43,904 nucleotides of DNA from Sphingomonadales bacterium (GCA_028871475.1 JAGWMZ010000030.1:1-43904), one strand, 5' to 3'; counted from the first letter of the stretch, positions 31,082 to 40,917 are shown. Notes: generated by a model from the sequence alone, not told the origin. Numbers and translations are program-made.

Positions 31082-33181
31082 TCAGGCCGCCTCGGTGGCT
31101 GCCTGGGGCAAGACCCATTCGCCCGCCGGCCGTGCCGCGCCGAAGAGATAGCCCTGACCCTGCGCACAGCCTTCGCGCCGCAGGTAGTCGAGCACCGCCG
31201 ACTGTTCGATCCCCTCGGCCGTGACCTTCATGCCCAGCCTTTCGCCAAGGCCGATGATGGCCTTCACGATGGCCTGCGAATTGGGCTTGGTGTCGAGACT
31301 GTTGACGAAGCTCTTGTCGATCTTGATCTTGGTGAAGGGGTAGCTGAGCAGATAGCTGAGCGAACTGTAACCCGTGCCGAAGTCATCCATCGACATGCCC
31401 ACGCCAAGCGCCCGCAGCGCCTGCATGGTGGCGGCCACTTGCGGGTTCTTCTCGATGAGCACCGCCTCGGTGATCTCGATTTCCAGCCGTTCGGGCGCGA
31501 GACCCGATGCGGCCAGCGCCTGGGTGATGATGCCGAGCAGATTGGCGTTGCGCAGCTGCACCGGCGAGACGTTGACCGCGATGCGCGTGCCCTCGGGCCA
31601 GGTCACCGCCTGGGCGCAGGCGGAATTGAGCACGAACTGGCCGATGGCATCGATCAGGCCGGTTTCCTCGGCCAGGGGGATGAACTGGTCGGGCGGCACC
31701 GCGCCGCGCAAGGGATCGTTCCAGCGCAGCAGCGCCTCATAGCCTTCGACTCTGCCTGACTGCAGGTCGATCAGCGGCTGGTAATGGACCTCCAGCTTGC
31801 CATTTTGCACCGCCTCGCGCAGGTCGCGTTCCAGCTGGCGGCGATCGCGCGCGGCGGCATCCATCTCGCGCTCGAACAGCACGACGCTGCCGCGCTGTTC
31901 GGACTTGGCCGCATAGAGCGCCAGATCGGCAAAGCGGATCAGCGTTTCCGCGTCGCAGGCATGGGTAGGCGAGATGGCGATGCCGATGGTCGCGCCGATA
32001 TGGATCGTCTGGTCCTCGATCACGAAGGGCTGTGCCATGGCCTCGACCAGCGCGCGGGCGGTGGCGGTAACCCCCAGCCTGCCGGGCAGCACGATGGCGA
32101 ATTCATCGCCGCCCATGCGCGCCACCAGCACGCCTTCGGGCAAAGCCGCCACCATGCGCTGGGCGGCACGGCGCAGCAGGGCATCGCCCATGGGATGGCC
32201 GAACGTGTCGTTCACCGCCTTGAAGAAATCGAGATCGACCGCGAGCAGGGCCAGCTCATCTTGGGACTGGCCGGCGCGCAGCAGCATGGCCTGCAGGGCC
32301 TCGCGGCAATGCGAGCGGTTGGCCAGACCTGTCAGCTCGTCATGGCGGGCCATATGGGCAATGCGGGCTTCGGCGCGGCGCTGTTCGGTGACGTCGAAGA
32401 CGCAGACCACCATCGCCTGCCCGGTGCTTTCGCCATAGCCGGTTTCACGCGCGAAGAGGATCGATTCCAGCTGGCCGCCATCGCTGCGTTGCTGGCGCCA
32501 GATGCGGTCGCGGATGGGGGCCGCGCCGCGCAGCGCCATACGGGCATCCTCCCACTCCTCGGGTGAAAAGAGCGCCTGGGCCGACATGCCGCGCGCCGCG
32601 TTGCGATCAAGGCCGAAATGATCCGCCGCCGTTGCGTTGATCTCGGCGATGATGCCCGTTTCGGGGGCATAGACGAACATGGGCGCCGGGTTGCTCTCGA
32701 ACAGCAGACGGAAGGATTCCTCGCGCCGCTTCATCTCGGTGATGTCAACCCGCAGGCCGATGGTGCCGCCTTGCGCTGTGCGCCGCTCCTCGATCAGGAT
32801 GCAGCGGCCATCGGAGAGCCATTGTTCGTGCCGTTCGCCCGGATTGTTGAGCCGCGTGGTGCGCTCGGCCAGCCATTCCTCCTCGCGCCCTTCCGCTTCG
32901 GGATAATCGCCGCGCGCCACGCCCATGCGCAGCGTGTCGATCAGCCGGGCGCCCGGTTTGAAGAGATCCGCTGATTTCTGGTAGAATTCGGCATAGCGGC
33001 GGTTCCACAGGATGTAGCGCCCGTCCTTGTCGAGAAAGACGATGCCCTGCGGCAGGGCCTCGATCGCATCGCGCAGCAGTTGATCGGCGGCCAGGGGGGG
33101 ATGGGCACTGGCCCTCGCCCGGCCAAGGGCCGTTGCGGAGAAGGATCGGACTTTGGAAACCATGCATGAGAAGTTCGGCAT
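31082..33181 (-). CDS. PAS-PAS-GGDEF-EAL cyclic di-GMP signalling protein
   Basis: This 699-residue cytoplasmic protein makes and/or degrades cyclic di-GMP. Two PAS domains (about residues 35-150 and 155-275) are followed by a GGDEF domain with an intact RMGGDEFAIV site and an EAL domain beginning at YEALLRW, with MDDFGTGYSSLSYL and KIDKSFV phosphodiesterase motifs. Both active sites look intact. No RxxD inhibitory site is evident just before GGDEF. The ATG at 33181 follows a G-rich stretch; an ATG at 33163 is possible. It is a monocistronic gene with an AT-rich upstream region. Confidence 0.93.
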   Translation of the reverse strand: MPNFSCMVSKVRSFSATALGRARASAHPPLAADQLLRDAIEALPQGIVFLDKDGRYILWNRRYAEFYQKSADLFKPGARLIDTLRMGVARGDYPEAEGREEEWLAERTTRLNNPGERHEQWLSDGRCILIEERRTAQGGTIGLRVDITEMKRREESFRLLFESNPAPMFVYAPETGIIAEINATAADHFGLDRNAARGMSAQALFSPEEWEDARMALRGAAPIRDRIWRQQRSDGGQLESILFARETGYGESTGQAMVVCVFDVTEQRRAEARIAHMARHDELTGLANRSHCREALQAMLLRAGQSQDELALLAVDLDFFKAVNDTFGHPMGDALLRRAAQRMVAALPEGVLVARMGGDEFAIVLPGRLGVTATARALVEAMAQPFVIEDQTIHIGATIGIAISPTHACDAETLIRFADLALYAAKSEQRGSVVLFEREMDAAARDRRQLERDLREAVQNGKLEVHYQPLIDLQSGRVEGYEALLRWNDPLRGAVPPDQFIPLAEETGLIDAIGQFVLNSACAQAVTWPEGTRIAVNVSPVQLRNANLLGIITQALAASGLAPERLEIEITEAVLIEKNPQVAATMQALRALGVGMSMDDFGTGYSSLSYLLSYPFTKIKIDKSFVNSLDTKPNSQAIVKAIIGLGERLGMKVTAEGIEQSAVLDYLRREGCAQGQGYLFGAARPAGEWVLPQAATEAA

Positions 33182-33498
33182 ACCGCCCCCGGTCGTGACG
33201 GAGGATTGGCTATCGACAGATGGTTAATTTTGCACTGCATTATGAAAAAAGCCGTGCCGATTTGGGTGCTTATGGCGAATTTTTGCATTTTTCTACCGGC
33301 TGGTAGGTGGAAGAGATGCTTGCGCTAACGCGAATCGGGCCAGCTTCTCAATTTCATGCCTGGGGCAATGAGGCCTGCCGAGAGGATGGCAAAAGATCTT
33401 GGGCGATTCGCTCCGCAGGCGCGGACAACGTCATGCCGATGGTGAAGCGATCGCCTTGCCATTCGCACTTCCGCTATCCGCGCTTAATTGCGCTAAGC
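33182..33498. other. Intergenic region between esterase gene and cyclic di-GMP gene
   Basis: About 317 bp hold no convincing gene. It is AT-rich around 33225-33295, where the promoter for the minus-strand PAS-GGDEF-EAL gene should lie. A short palindrome CTACC-GGCT-GGTAG (33293-33306) is present. The esterase gene ends at 33499 without a clear terminator. Confidence 0.5.
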
Positions 33499-35160
33499 TC
33501 AATCGCGCGGGCGCGCCGCGGCAGAGGGCATGGGCGCGGCAACCGGGCGATGCGCCGCCAGCCAGGCCTGCCCTGCGATGTCGAATCGATGCGGTTCCAC
33601 CGTGTCGCCCAGCCAGAGCGCGGTGTCGTTCGTCATGCTCCAGGCCTTCCACGGCATAGCGGGCGTATCGGGCGAGCCTGTCTCGGCCAGCGCCAGCAGC
33701 GCCCCGATCATCCGCTGCGCCAGCGTGCGGTCCCATGGCGTCCACTGGCGGGTGGGGCGCAGCGCATTATAGGCATCCTGCGTGCCCAGCCAGTACGGGA
33801 TGTCGGCCGTATGATAGGCGCCGACGGTGGCCGTATCCTGATCGGCCAGCTTCACGCCGGGGATATAGGGGTGGTGGCGCGTGAACTTGTCAATGAACAC
33901 CGGGCCTTGCGTGTCCATGGCGCAGGCCCGCGCATTGGCGGCCATGCCACCATCCTGCGCGGCGATGCGGGCCGTGACGCGCACCTCGGCGTCGGTCTTG
34001 GCGGGGTAGAGCTTGAGGAAGGCGGGGGCATCCGCGCCGAAGAGCTTGGCCGCCGCCGCCTCATACTGCGCCACGGTGGCGGCGGAAACCAGCGGGCCAT
34101 AGCCGAAATTGAGGTCATCCTCGTTGAAGGAGGCAATCATCGGCACTTTGGTGTAATGGCCGCTGGCGATGGCGGCGGCGGCTTGCTCGGGCAGAACCCG
34201 TCCATCGACGATCGGCCCGTTGATATGCACGCCGCTGACCGCCAGACCGAGCTGGCTTTCGGCCTGTGCCGCCAGAATGCGGTCGGCGGGAATGTCGCGC
34301 ATCTCGGCCAGCGAATGGGCGCCCAGCTTCTCCTGCATGGCCAGGCCGATCTTTTCCGCCTCGGCCAGTGTCGGCTTGGGCGCGCGCAGATTGCAGCCGC
34401 TCGACATCACGGCGGCGCGAAACAAACCGCGCGCGCCCGGCGAGAGGATCTGCGCCGCGACCGAACCGGCGCCTGCCGACTGGCCCATGATCACCACCTT
34501 GTCCGGGGCGCCGCCAAAGCGCGCGATGTTGGCGCGCACCCATTGCAGCGCCAGCGTCTGGTCCATCAGGCCGTAATTGCCGCTGGCGCCGCCCTGCTCC
34601 CTGGTCAATTCGGGATGGGCGAGGAAGCCCATCGCGCCCACACGGTAGTTGAAGTTGACGAAAACGGCGCCAGCCTTGGCCATGGCCTCGCCATCGTAAT
34701 TGGCCATGCCCGAGGAGCCGATGGTATAACCGCCGCCATAGATGAACACGATGACAGGCCGCTTGTCACCGGCTCTGGCGGTGGCCGGGGTCCACAGGTT
34801 GAGCGACAGGCAATCCTCGCCGCTGGCTTCCTCGCCGAAATAATGGTTGATGTTGTGCGGGCGCAGCACCTGAATGCATTCGGCGCCCTTGCGGTCGGCG
34901 TTGAAGATGCCGGACCAATGCGCAGGCCTGGGCGGCGCCCAGCGCAAATCGCCCACCGGAGGCTGGGCGAAGGGAATGCCCAGATAGGCTTTCACGCCCG
35001 AGGGCAATTGCGTGCCTGCGATCCGTCCGCTCTCGGTCTGCACCGGATCGCCGGCAATCGGCTGCATGGAGCGGTCGGCGGCCTGCAAGGCGCCGGCGAG
35101 ACAGGTGCTCGTCACCGCCAGGGCGGCGGTGGCGGCCAGCATGGATTTGAACCTTGGCAT
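33499..35160 (-). CDS. Exported type-B carboxylesterase
   Basis: This 553-residue alpha/beta hydrolase has a signal peptide (about 27 residues, ending LQAAD). Typical type-B features are YLGIPFAQPPVGDLRW, EDCLSLNLWTP, the oxyanion-hole motif FIYGGGY and the nucleophile S228 in GQSAGAGS. The acid lies near SFNEDD (about 347) and the base in AYHTADIPYW. AGGAGAGAAGG precedes the ATG at 35160. It is 30 bp after the QuiC-type gene in an operon for shikimate/quinate breakdown, so it may hydrolyse a quinate or shikimate ester such as a chlorogenate-like compound in the periplasm. The substrate is inferred. Confidence 0.9.
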   Translation of the reverse strand: MPRFKSMLAATAALAVTSTCLAGALQAADRSMQPIAGDPVQTESGRIAGTQLPSGVKAYLGIPFAQPPVGDLRWAPPRPAHWSGIFNADRKGAECIQVLRPHNINHYFGEEASGEDCLSLNLWTPATARAGDKRPVIVFIYGGGYTIGSSGMANYDGEAMAKAGAVFVNFNYRVGAMGFLAHPELTREQGGASGNYGLMDQTLALQWVRANIARFGGAPDKVVIMGQSAGAGSVAAQILSPGARGLFRAAVMSSGCNLRAPKPTLAEAEKIGLAMQEKLGAHSLAEMRDIPADRILAAQAESQLGLAVSGVHINGPIVDGRVLPEQAAAAIASGHYTKVPMIASFNEDDLNFGYGPLVSAATVAQYEAAAAKLFGADAPAFLKLYPAKTDAEVRVTARIAAQDGGMAANARACAMDTQGPVFIDKFTRHHPYIPGVKLADQDTATVGAYHTADIPYWLGTQDAYNALRPTRQWTPWDRTLAQRMIGALLALAETGSPDTPAMPWKAWSMTNDTALWLGDTVEPHRFDIAGQAWLAAHRPVAAPMPSAAARPRD

Positions 35161-35190
35161 CCTTCTCTCCTGTTATTTTTCTTGGGGGCG

Positions 35191-37059
35191 TCAGATCGGA
35201 GGATCGCGATATTGGGCCTGAGCATTCAGCCGGATCGAGGCATTGGCCGCGCCATAGCCGGCATAGCCACGCCGCTCGACGACCTCGAAGAACACCCGCT
35301 TGGCCACCGCGCGGGAGTAGAACTGGAAATATTCGGCATCACCGTCGCGGTCGTAGAGGATGTTCAGCCGCGCCATGCGGGCGAGCAGTTCCGCGTCCAG
35401 ATCGTAGCGCGCCTCGAGGTCTTCGTAATAGTTGGGGCCGATGGCCAGCATCGGCAGCCCGGCAGCCTGGGCGGCCTCAGCCGCGGCGAAGATGTCGGCT
35501 GTCTCGAAGGCGATATGCTGCACGCCGGCGCCAAAATAATTCTGGATGAAGCGCGAGGTCAGCGATTGCGCGGCGATCGAGCCGTTGAGCGTCAAGCGCA
35601 GCCGCCCGTCAGGCGTTTCCACCGCTTGGCTGTAGACCAGCCCCATTGGATCAGCGATTTCAAGCTGGGGCGTCTTCTTCACCTCGAGCAGGGCATGGTA
35701 ATAGAGCAGCCAGCTCAGCATCTCCTCATATTGCATCGTCTGCGCAATATGGTCGACCCGCGTGAGCAGCGGGGCAGGCGCGGGGGCGCTGGCGGGGAAT
35801 TCATCGGCCCACATGGCGGCGCGGTTGGCTTCCTCGACCAGATAGAGCAGGCTGCCCCCCACGCCGCGCAGCGCGGGGATTTCCCATTCATCGGCCCCCA
35901 CCTTCTGGGTGAAGCGGGGGATGTCGAGCGCTTCAGCCCGGGCCAGCGCTGCCTGCTGGTCGGGAACTGTCAGGCCGATGGCGCAGACCGAGCCGCCGTG
36001 CACGATGTCGAAACTATGCGCGAGGCCTTCGGGCTCGGCATTGATGACGAGGTTGATCTCCCCCTGTTGCCAGCGTTCGACCTGCTTGCTGCGGTGCCAC
36101 CCCGTGCGGGCAAAGCCCAGCGCGGTGAAATAGCGGGCGAAATCCTCCGCTTCCTCGTGGCTGGCGGCAAATTCGATGAATTCCACGCCTGACGGCACCA
36201 CGCGCGGTGGCATCGGTGATGGCTGCTTGAGCAGGCGGGCCGACTGGTCCTCCAGCAGCCGCAAGGCGCGGTGCCCATCGCGCGCCACCTGATGGGCCGA
36301 GCCAGCGCGGAAACGGTCGTTGAAGATTTCCAGGCTCCACCAGCCATCATAGCCCGTGCGCCGGATCGCGGCGGCCCATTCGGCCAGCGGAAAGTCGCCT
36401 TGCCCCGGCATGCAGCGGAAATGGCGGCTCCAGTTGAGATGGTCCATCTCGATATAGGGCGCATCGGCGACCTGCACGATGAACAGCTTGTCGCCGCGAA
36501 TGTCGCCAATGCTGGCGGAGGGAATGCGCCGCGCCAGCGAATGGAACCCGTCGAGCACCAGACCGATGGCGGAATGATCGACATCGCGCACCAGCGCCCA
36601 GGCGTCACGGTGGTCGGCAACATGGCGCCCCCAGGCCAGCGCCTCATAACCCACCCGCTTGCCATGGGCGGCGGCCAGTTCGCCCAGCTCATGCAGATCA
36701 TCGAGCATGCGCTGGCGGTCGTCCATCGCATGGGGGGAGCAGTTCGAGCAGAGCAGCACCAGATCGGTGCCCAGATGCTCCATCACCTCGAACTTGCGCT
36801 TCATCCGTTCGAAGGCCTTTTCCCGCAGGGGCGAGGGCAGGCCTTCCAGGTCGCGGAACGGCTGGAACATCGTGCAGTCCAGCGCCAGAGAGCGCATCAG
36901 CGCGCCGATTTCGCGCGCGCTTTCCGGCGCCGAGAGCAGGTCGTTCTCGAAGATTTCAGCCCCGCCATAGCCCGCCTCGGCAATGGCGCGCAGCTTGTCG
37001 GACAATGCCCCGCTGACAGAGACGGTGGCGATGGAGGTTTTGAAGCGGGGGCTGGTCAT
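35191..37059 (-). CDS. quiC: 3-dehydroshikimate dehydratase, two-domain QuiC type
   Basis: This 622-residue fusion has an N-terminal TIM barrel of the sugar isomerase type (about residues 1-275) that converts 3-dehydroshikimate to protocatechuate, and a C-terminal VOC region like 4-hydroxyphenylpyruvate dioxygenase (about 290-620). Metal-ligand-like sites in the barrel are E in GYEALAWG, D in LVLDGFHSL, H in RHFRC (uncertain) and E in WWSLEIF. The C-terminal part shows RVDHIAQ, GVQHIAFET and FFEVVERRGYAGYG. The ATG at 37059 is preferred; it lies 10 bp after the shikimate dehydrogenase stop. The fusion matches pseudomonad QuiC1 in plan. Confidence 0.88.
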   Translation of the reverse strand: MTSPRFKTSIATVSVSGALSDKLRAIAEAGYGGAEIFENDLLSAPESAREIGALMRSLALDCTMFQPFRDLEGLPSPLREKAFERMKRKFEVMEHLGTDLVLLCSNCSPHAMDDRQRMLDDLHELGELAAAHGKRVGYEALAWGRHVADHRDAWALVRDVDHSAIGLVLDGFHSLARRIPSASIGDIRGDKLFIVQVADAPYIEMDHLNWSRHFRCMPGQGDFPLAEWAAAIRRTGYDGWWSLEIFNDRFRAGSAHQVARDGHRALRLLEDQSARLLKQPSPMPPRVVPSGVEFIEFAASHEEAEDFARYFTALGFARTGWHRSKQVERWQQGEINLVINAEPEGLAHSFDIVHGGSVCAIGLTVPDQQAALARAEALDIPRFTQKVGADEWEIPALRGVGGSLLYLVEEANRAAMWADEFPASAPAPAPLLTRVDHIAQTMQYEEMLSWLLYYHALLEVKKTPQLEIADPMGLVYSQAVETPDGRLRLTLNGSIAAQSLTSRFIQNYFGAGVQHIAFETADIFAAAEAAQAAGLPMLAIGPNYYEDLEARYDLDAELLARMARLNILYDRDGDAEYFQFYSRAVAKRVFFEVVERRGYAGYGAANASIRLNAQAQYRDPPI

Positions 37060-37069
37060 GGGGCTGGTC

Positions 37070-37969
37070 CTATTGTTGCGCGAAGGCGGCGAAGCTGGCG
37101 GCCATGCGCGCTCGATCCGGCGCCTGGCCGGTGAAGATCGAAAAGGCATCGGCCGCCTGCCCCACGGCCATGCCCTGCCCGCTCACGGTGCGACACCCGA
37201 GGGCTCTGGCTGCTTTCAGCAGCTCTGTTTCGAGCGGGAAGTAGATGATTTCAGCCAGCCAGTGGCCGGGGCGCAGCGCCTCGACCGGCAGCGGCAGGCC
37301 GGGGAATTTCGCCATGCCGATGGGGGTGGCATTGACGATGCCATCCGCTTGGGTTGCTGCCTCGGCGGCATCGCCTGCCACCGTCACTCGCCCTTCGCCA
37401 TAGATGGCGGTGAGTTGCTCGGCCAGAGTGGCAACCCGCGCGGCATCCGTGTCGAACAGGGCCAGTTGCCCGGCGCCCAGCGTGGAAAGCAGCGCATGGG
37501 CCGTGGCCGAGCCCGCCCCGCCGCAGCCCAGTTGCAGCACCCGGTCCATGGCCACGCCTGGCAGTCCCTCGGCAAAACCCCCGGCAAAGCCCGAGACATC
37601 GGTGTTGTGTCCGATCCTCCGGCCACCGACGAAGGCGATGGTGTTGACCGCCCCGATCGCCGCCGCGCCGGGCGAAAGCTCGTCGAGCAGCGGCAGCACG
37701 GCCTGTTTGAAGGGAAAGGTGACATTCACCCCCGCAAAGCCGACCCGTTGCACAGCGTCCAGCACCTGCGCCAGATCGCCATCCGACCAGCCGCGATCGG
37801 AAAAATCGAGCAGGGAATAGACCATGCGCAGCCCCTGCGCATCGGCCTCCTGCTCATGCATCCAGGGGGTGCGGCTTTCGGTGATGCCCCGCCCCAGCAG
37901 CCCGGCCAGCACGCGCCCGGCGCCGATGCCCAGGGGTTGATGGCGCTTGGTAGGGGTGGGGTCGGTCAT
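37070..37969 (-). CDS. Shikimate/quinate dehydrogenase (catabolic AroE-like)
   Basis: This 299-residue protein oxidises shikimate (or quinate) to 3-dehydroshikimate (or 3-dehydroquinate). It has the substrate motif GRGITESRTPWMHE near the N terminus, the catalytic Lys in GVNVTFPFKQ and Asp in GHNTDVSGF, and a Rossmann LGCGGAGSATA nucleotide site. GQGMAVGQAADAF is the typical C-terminal motif. GGAG precedes the ATG at 37969. The QuiC neighbour shows a degradative rather than biosynthetic role. Choice between quinate and shikimate, and between NAD and NADP, is not clear from sequence. Confidence 0.88.
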   Translation of the reverse strand: MTDPTPTKRHQPLGIGAGRVLAGLLGRGITESRTPWMHEQEADAQGLRMVYSLLDFSDRGWSDGDLAQVLDAVQRVGFAGVNVTFPFKQAVLPLLDELSPGAAAIGAVNTIAFVGGRRIGHNTDVSGFAGGFAEGLPGVAMDRVLQLGCGGAGSATAHALLSTLGAGQLALFDTDAARVATLAEQLTAIYGEGRVTVAGDAAEAATQADGIVNATPIGMAKFPGLPLPVEALRPGHWLAEIIYFPLETELLKAARALGCRTVSGQGMAVGQAADAFSIFTGQAPDRARMAASFAAFAQQ

Positions 37970-37980
37970 GAGAACTCCGG

Positions 37981-38009
37981 GGAAAAATGCCGCCCCGCGC
38001 AGGGGCGGC
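37981..38009 (-). terminator. Terminator-like hairpin inside the TonB receptor/dehydrogenase gap
   Basis: On the minus strand GCCGCCCC and GGGGCGGC pair perfectly over 8 bp with a 5-base loop (37989-38009), and ATTTTTCC follows. It lies in the 51-bp gap after the receptor gene. It would lower transcription of the downstream dehydrogenase, dehydratase and esterase relative to the receptor. Confidence 0.7.
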
Positions 38010-38020
38010 CAGGGGTGGAT

Positions 38021-40858
38021 CTAGAACTTGGAACGCAGGCCCACGGTGACCACGCGGCCCAGCGGGTTGGCGCTGAAGGCGTCATAGCCGACCGAGCCGT
38101 TGGTGGTGGTGGTGTTGACGAAAGGCGGGGCCTGATCGAACAGGTTGGTGCCATCCACGAAGAGGTTGGCGCTGCGCAAAAGTCCCATATTCTTGAACGT
38201 ATAGGACAGGTGCAGGTCAACCGTGGTGAAGGCCTTGACCGGGTCGCCGCCGCCCACCGGCACGCCGGCCGCATTGCGCACCAGCGGGTTCCTCACGCCC
38301 GAGCCCCACCAGGTGTAGGGCCCTTCGTAATTGACGCCCAGAACCGCGTTGAAATTGCCCTTGTCATAGGCAATGTTCGCGCGGCCCTCGGTCTTGAGCG
38401 AGGGGAAGGTGGTGTTGAAACCGGCGGTGCCCAGCACGCTGAAATGCGCGCCATCATTGCCGAACCACTGTTCGAACTTGGTCTTGCGGGTGAAGGACCC
38501 GTCGAGCGTGAAGTTACCCACGGGCGTGTTGAAGTGATAGAGCGCCTCGAAGTCGATGCCCGCGACATTGAGGTTGAGCACATTGTTCTGCGTGTAATTG
38601 TAGATCCAGTACACGGCGCTGTTGGCGCCCGACTGGGGCAGGCTGCCCTGCGCCGCAGCGATCTGTGCCGCGCTGGCGCCGCCAGGATAGAGCGAGAGCA
38701 GGTTCGAGAGGCTGGCCGCGCCAAAGGCATAGGTGGTGGCCGGCGCGGTGATGCCATTGCGCAGTGCGTCGCTCCAATAGGTGACGCTGATGCGCAGGCC
38801 CGGCACTTGTACCGGGGTGAGGTCCACGCCCAGGCTCCAGTCGGTGCCGGTCTGGGGCTTGAGCTTGGCATTGCCGCCCGCGATCATCACGCCCTGCACG
38901 CTGGAAATGTTGCAGGTGGTGCTGGTGCACACCGCGCCGGGAATGGCGGTGACGCTGGGATAGAGCGAGATTGGCACATTGCTCAGCCCGCCGGGCACCA
39001 GGCTGCCGATCTGATAGGCAAAGGCCGATTCGCCGGTCTGGCCCGAGGCATTGGCGCCGATGGAGGTGAGCGCCGGCGCCACGAAGGACCGCGACCAGTT
39101 GCCACGCAGCTTGATGCCGCGCACGGGCTCGAAATTGGCGGCGACCTTGGGGTTGGTGGTGTTGCCGAAATCGCTGTAATGGTCAAACCGGCCCGAGACG
39201 TTGAGGTCGATGGACTTGACGAAACCGTCCTTGACCACGGGGATATAAAGCTCGCCATAGGCCGACTGGACGTTGCGGCCATAGGTGAGCGGAATGTATT
39301 GCGAAGAGGTGCTCGCCCCGCCCAGACCGTTGAGCGCGGTGTGCGACTGGTCGAGCGAGTAGCCGACCAGTTCGCCGCCCACCGCCGCCTTGACCGCGCC
39401 GGCGGGCAGGTCGAACAGCTCGCCGCTCAGCTTGAGGTAGGCGTTGCGCAGCGTGTGCTTGGAAACGTAATAGGTGGTGCTGTCGACCATCGAGGCCAGC
39501 GTGGCCGCCGAGGTGGCGCTGTTGAAGGGATCGAAGGCATTGGCCGTGGTCAGCGTCTGCGACACCGACTGCGTGGTGCCGTTGGCGCTGGCGCTGGTAT
39601 AGCCGTTGACCGCCAGGTTGAAGGTGGCCGCGTTCAGCGTGCCCTTGCTGGTGATTTCCGACCGGTCACGGCCCAGGATGCCGCCGACATTGACCTGCCA
39701 TTTGGGGGTCAGGTCATAGACGGCATCGACATGGGCGTAGAAATCCTCCGCCGTGCCGATCTGTTGGGCGCCCGGGCCATAGAGCTGGTCCGCGTCAAAG
39801 TTGAGCGTGGCGCTGCCCGTGCCATTGTAGAAGGGGTTGGAAGAGCGCCCGGCTGGCGCCGCGCCCGCGCCATAGATCGTTGCCGTGGCGGTGCCGCGCG
39901 AGATGTTCTGGCTGGTCTTGCGATAGGAATAGAGGAAATCGGTGGTCAGGTGCAGCTTCTCGCCCACGTCCTGGCGATATTCCAGATAGGCGTTGTGGCG
40001 CGTTTCCTGGGGCAGCAGATCCCAGGCGGTGGGCGAGCAGTTGGTGCCGGTGACAGCGCCGGTGGCCGATTGGCTCAGCGTGCCGCATTTGTTGGTCTGC
40101 TGGTTGGTGCCGCCCAGACGGGTGAGGTCGAGCGAGCTTGAATAGGAGCGCGCAGAGGCCGCCAGATTCGAGCGGTCAGAGAAGCTGTAGGCGGCCAGGA
40201 TCGAGCCCGTGTCCCAGGTCTTGCCCCACAGCAGCGCGGCGCTGTTGGTGTGGTAGGAGGAGCCGAAGCCGTGCTGGACGTCAACCTCCAGCCCGTTGTA
40301 ATTCTTGCGCGTGATGAAGTTGATCACGCCCGCCACAGCGTCCGAGCCATAGACCGAGGACGCGCCATCGGCCAGCACCTCGACGCGTTCGAGCGCGATG
40401 GTGGGGATGACGTTGGGGTCGGTGAGCACATGGTTGGCGCCGGTGGTGGGCAGGCGGTGCCCGTTCATCAGGATCAGCGTCGAGTTCGAAGCCGAAGCGC
40501 CCAGCCCGTGGATGGTGGGGGCGTTGGTGCCCGAATTGTCCGCCGAACCGAAACCGCCCTGGCTGGGGGCCTGCAGGCCGGTGACGGCGGGTGCCGATTT
40601 CAGGATCTGCTGCACCGACTGGGCGGCGGTGCTCTCGATCTGGGCATGGGTGAGTTGGGTGAGGTTCGAGCCGACGGGCGCTGCGCCGCGAATGCTCGAG
40701 CCGGTGACGATGATGTCCTTTTCGGCCTTGGTTTCGGGCGCGGTCTGCCGGGCGGCGGTGTCCTGCGCCAGAGCGACACCTGCCCCGCCGATGGCCCCCG
40801 TGGCGATGATGATGGCAATCAAGGATGTGCGCGCGACGGCGCGTTGCTTGCAGTTCAT
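38021..40858 (-). CDS. TonB-dependent receptor, 945 aa
   Basis: This large outer-membrane importer has a signal peptide (about 31 residues, ending VALAQ) and a TonB-box-like KDIIVTGSSIRG. A plug domain follows with VEVLADGASSVYGSDAVAGVINFITRKNYNG-like sequence (split motif, about residues 155-185), then a long barrel ending GLRSKF. Its size and the SSIRGAAPVG box are typical of sphingomonad receptors for plant-derived compounds. It heads the quinate/shikimate operon, so a quinate or shikimate ester is a reasonable ligand guess. A 20-bp motif shared with 42587 lies 40 bp upstream (40898-40917). Confidence 0.93.
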   Translation of the reverse strand: MNCKQRAVARTSLIAIIIATGAIGGAGVALAQDTAARQTAPETKAEKDIIVTGSSIRGAAPVGSNLTQLTHAQIESTAAQSVQQILKSAPAVTGLQAPSQGGFGSADNSGTNAPTIHGLGASASNSTLILMNGHRLPTTGANHVLTDPNVIPTIALERVEVLADGASSVYGSDAVAGVINFITRKNYNGLEVDVQHGFGSSYHTNSAALLWGKTWDTGSILAAYSFSDRSNLAASARSYSSSLDLTRLGGTNQQTNKCGTLSQSATGAVTGTNCSPTAWDLLPQETRHNAYLEYRQDVGEKLHLTTDFLYSYRKTSQNISRGTATATIYGAGAAPAGRSSNPFYNGTGSATLNFDADQLYGPGAQQIGTAEDFYAHVDAVYDLTPKWQVNVGGILGRDRSEITSKGTLNAATFNLAVNGYTSASANGTTQSVSQTLTTANAFDPFNSATSAATLASMVDSTTYYVSKHTLRNAYLKLSGELFDLPAGAVKAAVGGELVGYSLDQSHTALNGLGGASTSSQYIPLTYGRNVQSAYGELYIPVVKDGFVKSIDLNVSGRFDHYSDFGNTTNPKVAANFEPVRGIKLRGNWSRSFVAPALTSIGANASGQTGESAFAYQIGSLVPGGLSNVPISLYPSVTAIPGAVCTSTTCNISSVQGVMIAGGNAKLKPQTGTDWSLGVDLTPVQVPGLRISVTYWSDALRNGITAPATTYAFGAASLSNLLSLYPGGASAAQIAAAQGSLPQSGANSAVYWIYNYTQNNVLNLNVAGIDFEALYHFNTPVGNFTLDGSFTRKTKFEQWFGNDGAHFSVLGTAGFNTTFPSLKTEGRANIAYDKGNFNAVLGVNYEGPYTWWGSGVRNPLVRNAAGVPVGGGDPVKAFTTVDLHLSYTFKNMGLLRSANLFVDGTNLFDQAPPFVNTTTTNGSVGYDAFSANPLGRVVTVGLRSKF

Positions 40859-40897
40859 GGTCCCCTCCCGGAACGATAGGCCCGGCCCTCTGCCGGT

Positions 40898-40917
40898 GTT
40901 TATGAACTAACTGGTAC
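40898..40917 (-). promoter_or_regulatory. Shared 20-bp upstream motif (copy 1)
   Basis: GTTTATGAACTAACTGGTAC, 40 bp upstream of the TonB receptor start. It agrees at 18 of 20 positions with 42587-42606, upstream of the MFS operon. It is a likely operator for a regulator not encoded in this window. Confidence 0.6.

Noticed and set aside
33293..33306. Palindrome CTACC-GGCT-GGTAG
   Set aside because: It is short, single-copy in the window and does not match the TetR-type, nod-box-like or 20-bp shared motifs.
33307..36192. 961-codon open frame on the plus strand
   Set aside because: It lies antisense to the esterase and QuiC-type genes, has no family motifs and reads as Arg/Gly/His-rich shadow sequence produced by GC-rich codon bias.
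36983..40141. 1052-codon open frame on the plus strand
   Set aside because: It is antisense to QuiC, the shikimate dehydrogenase and the TonB receptor, all of which have clear motifs; the shadow protein has none.
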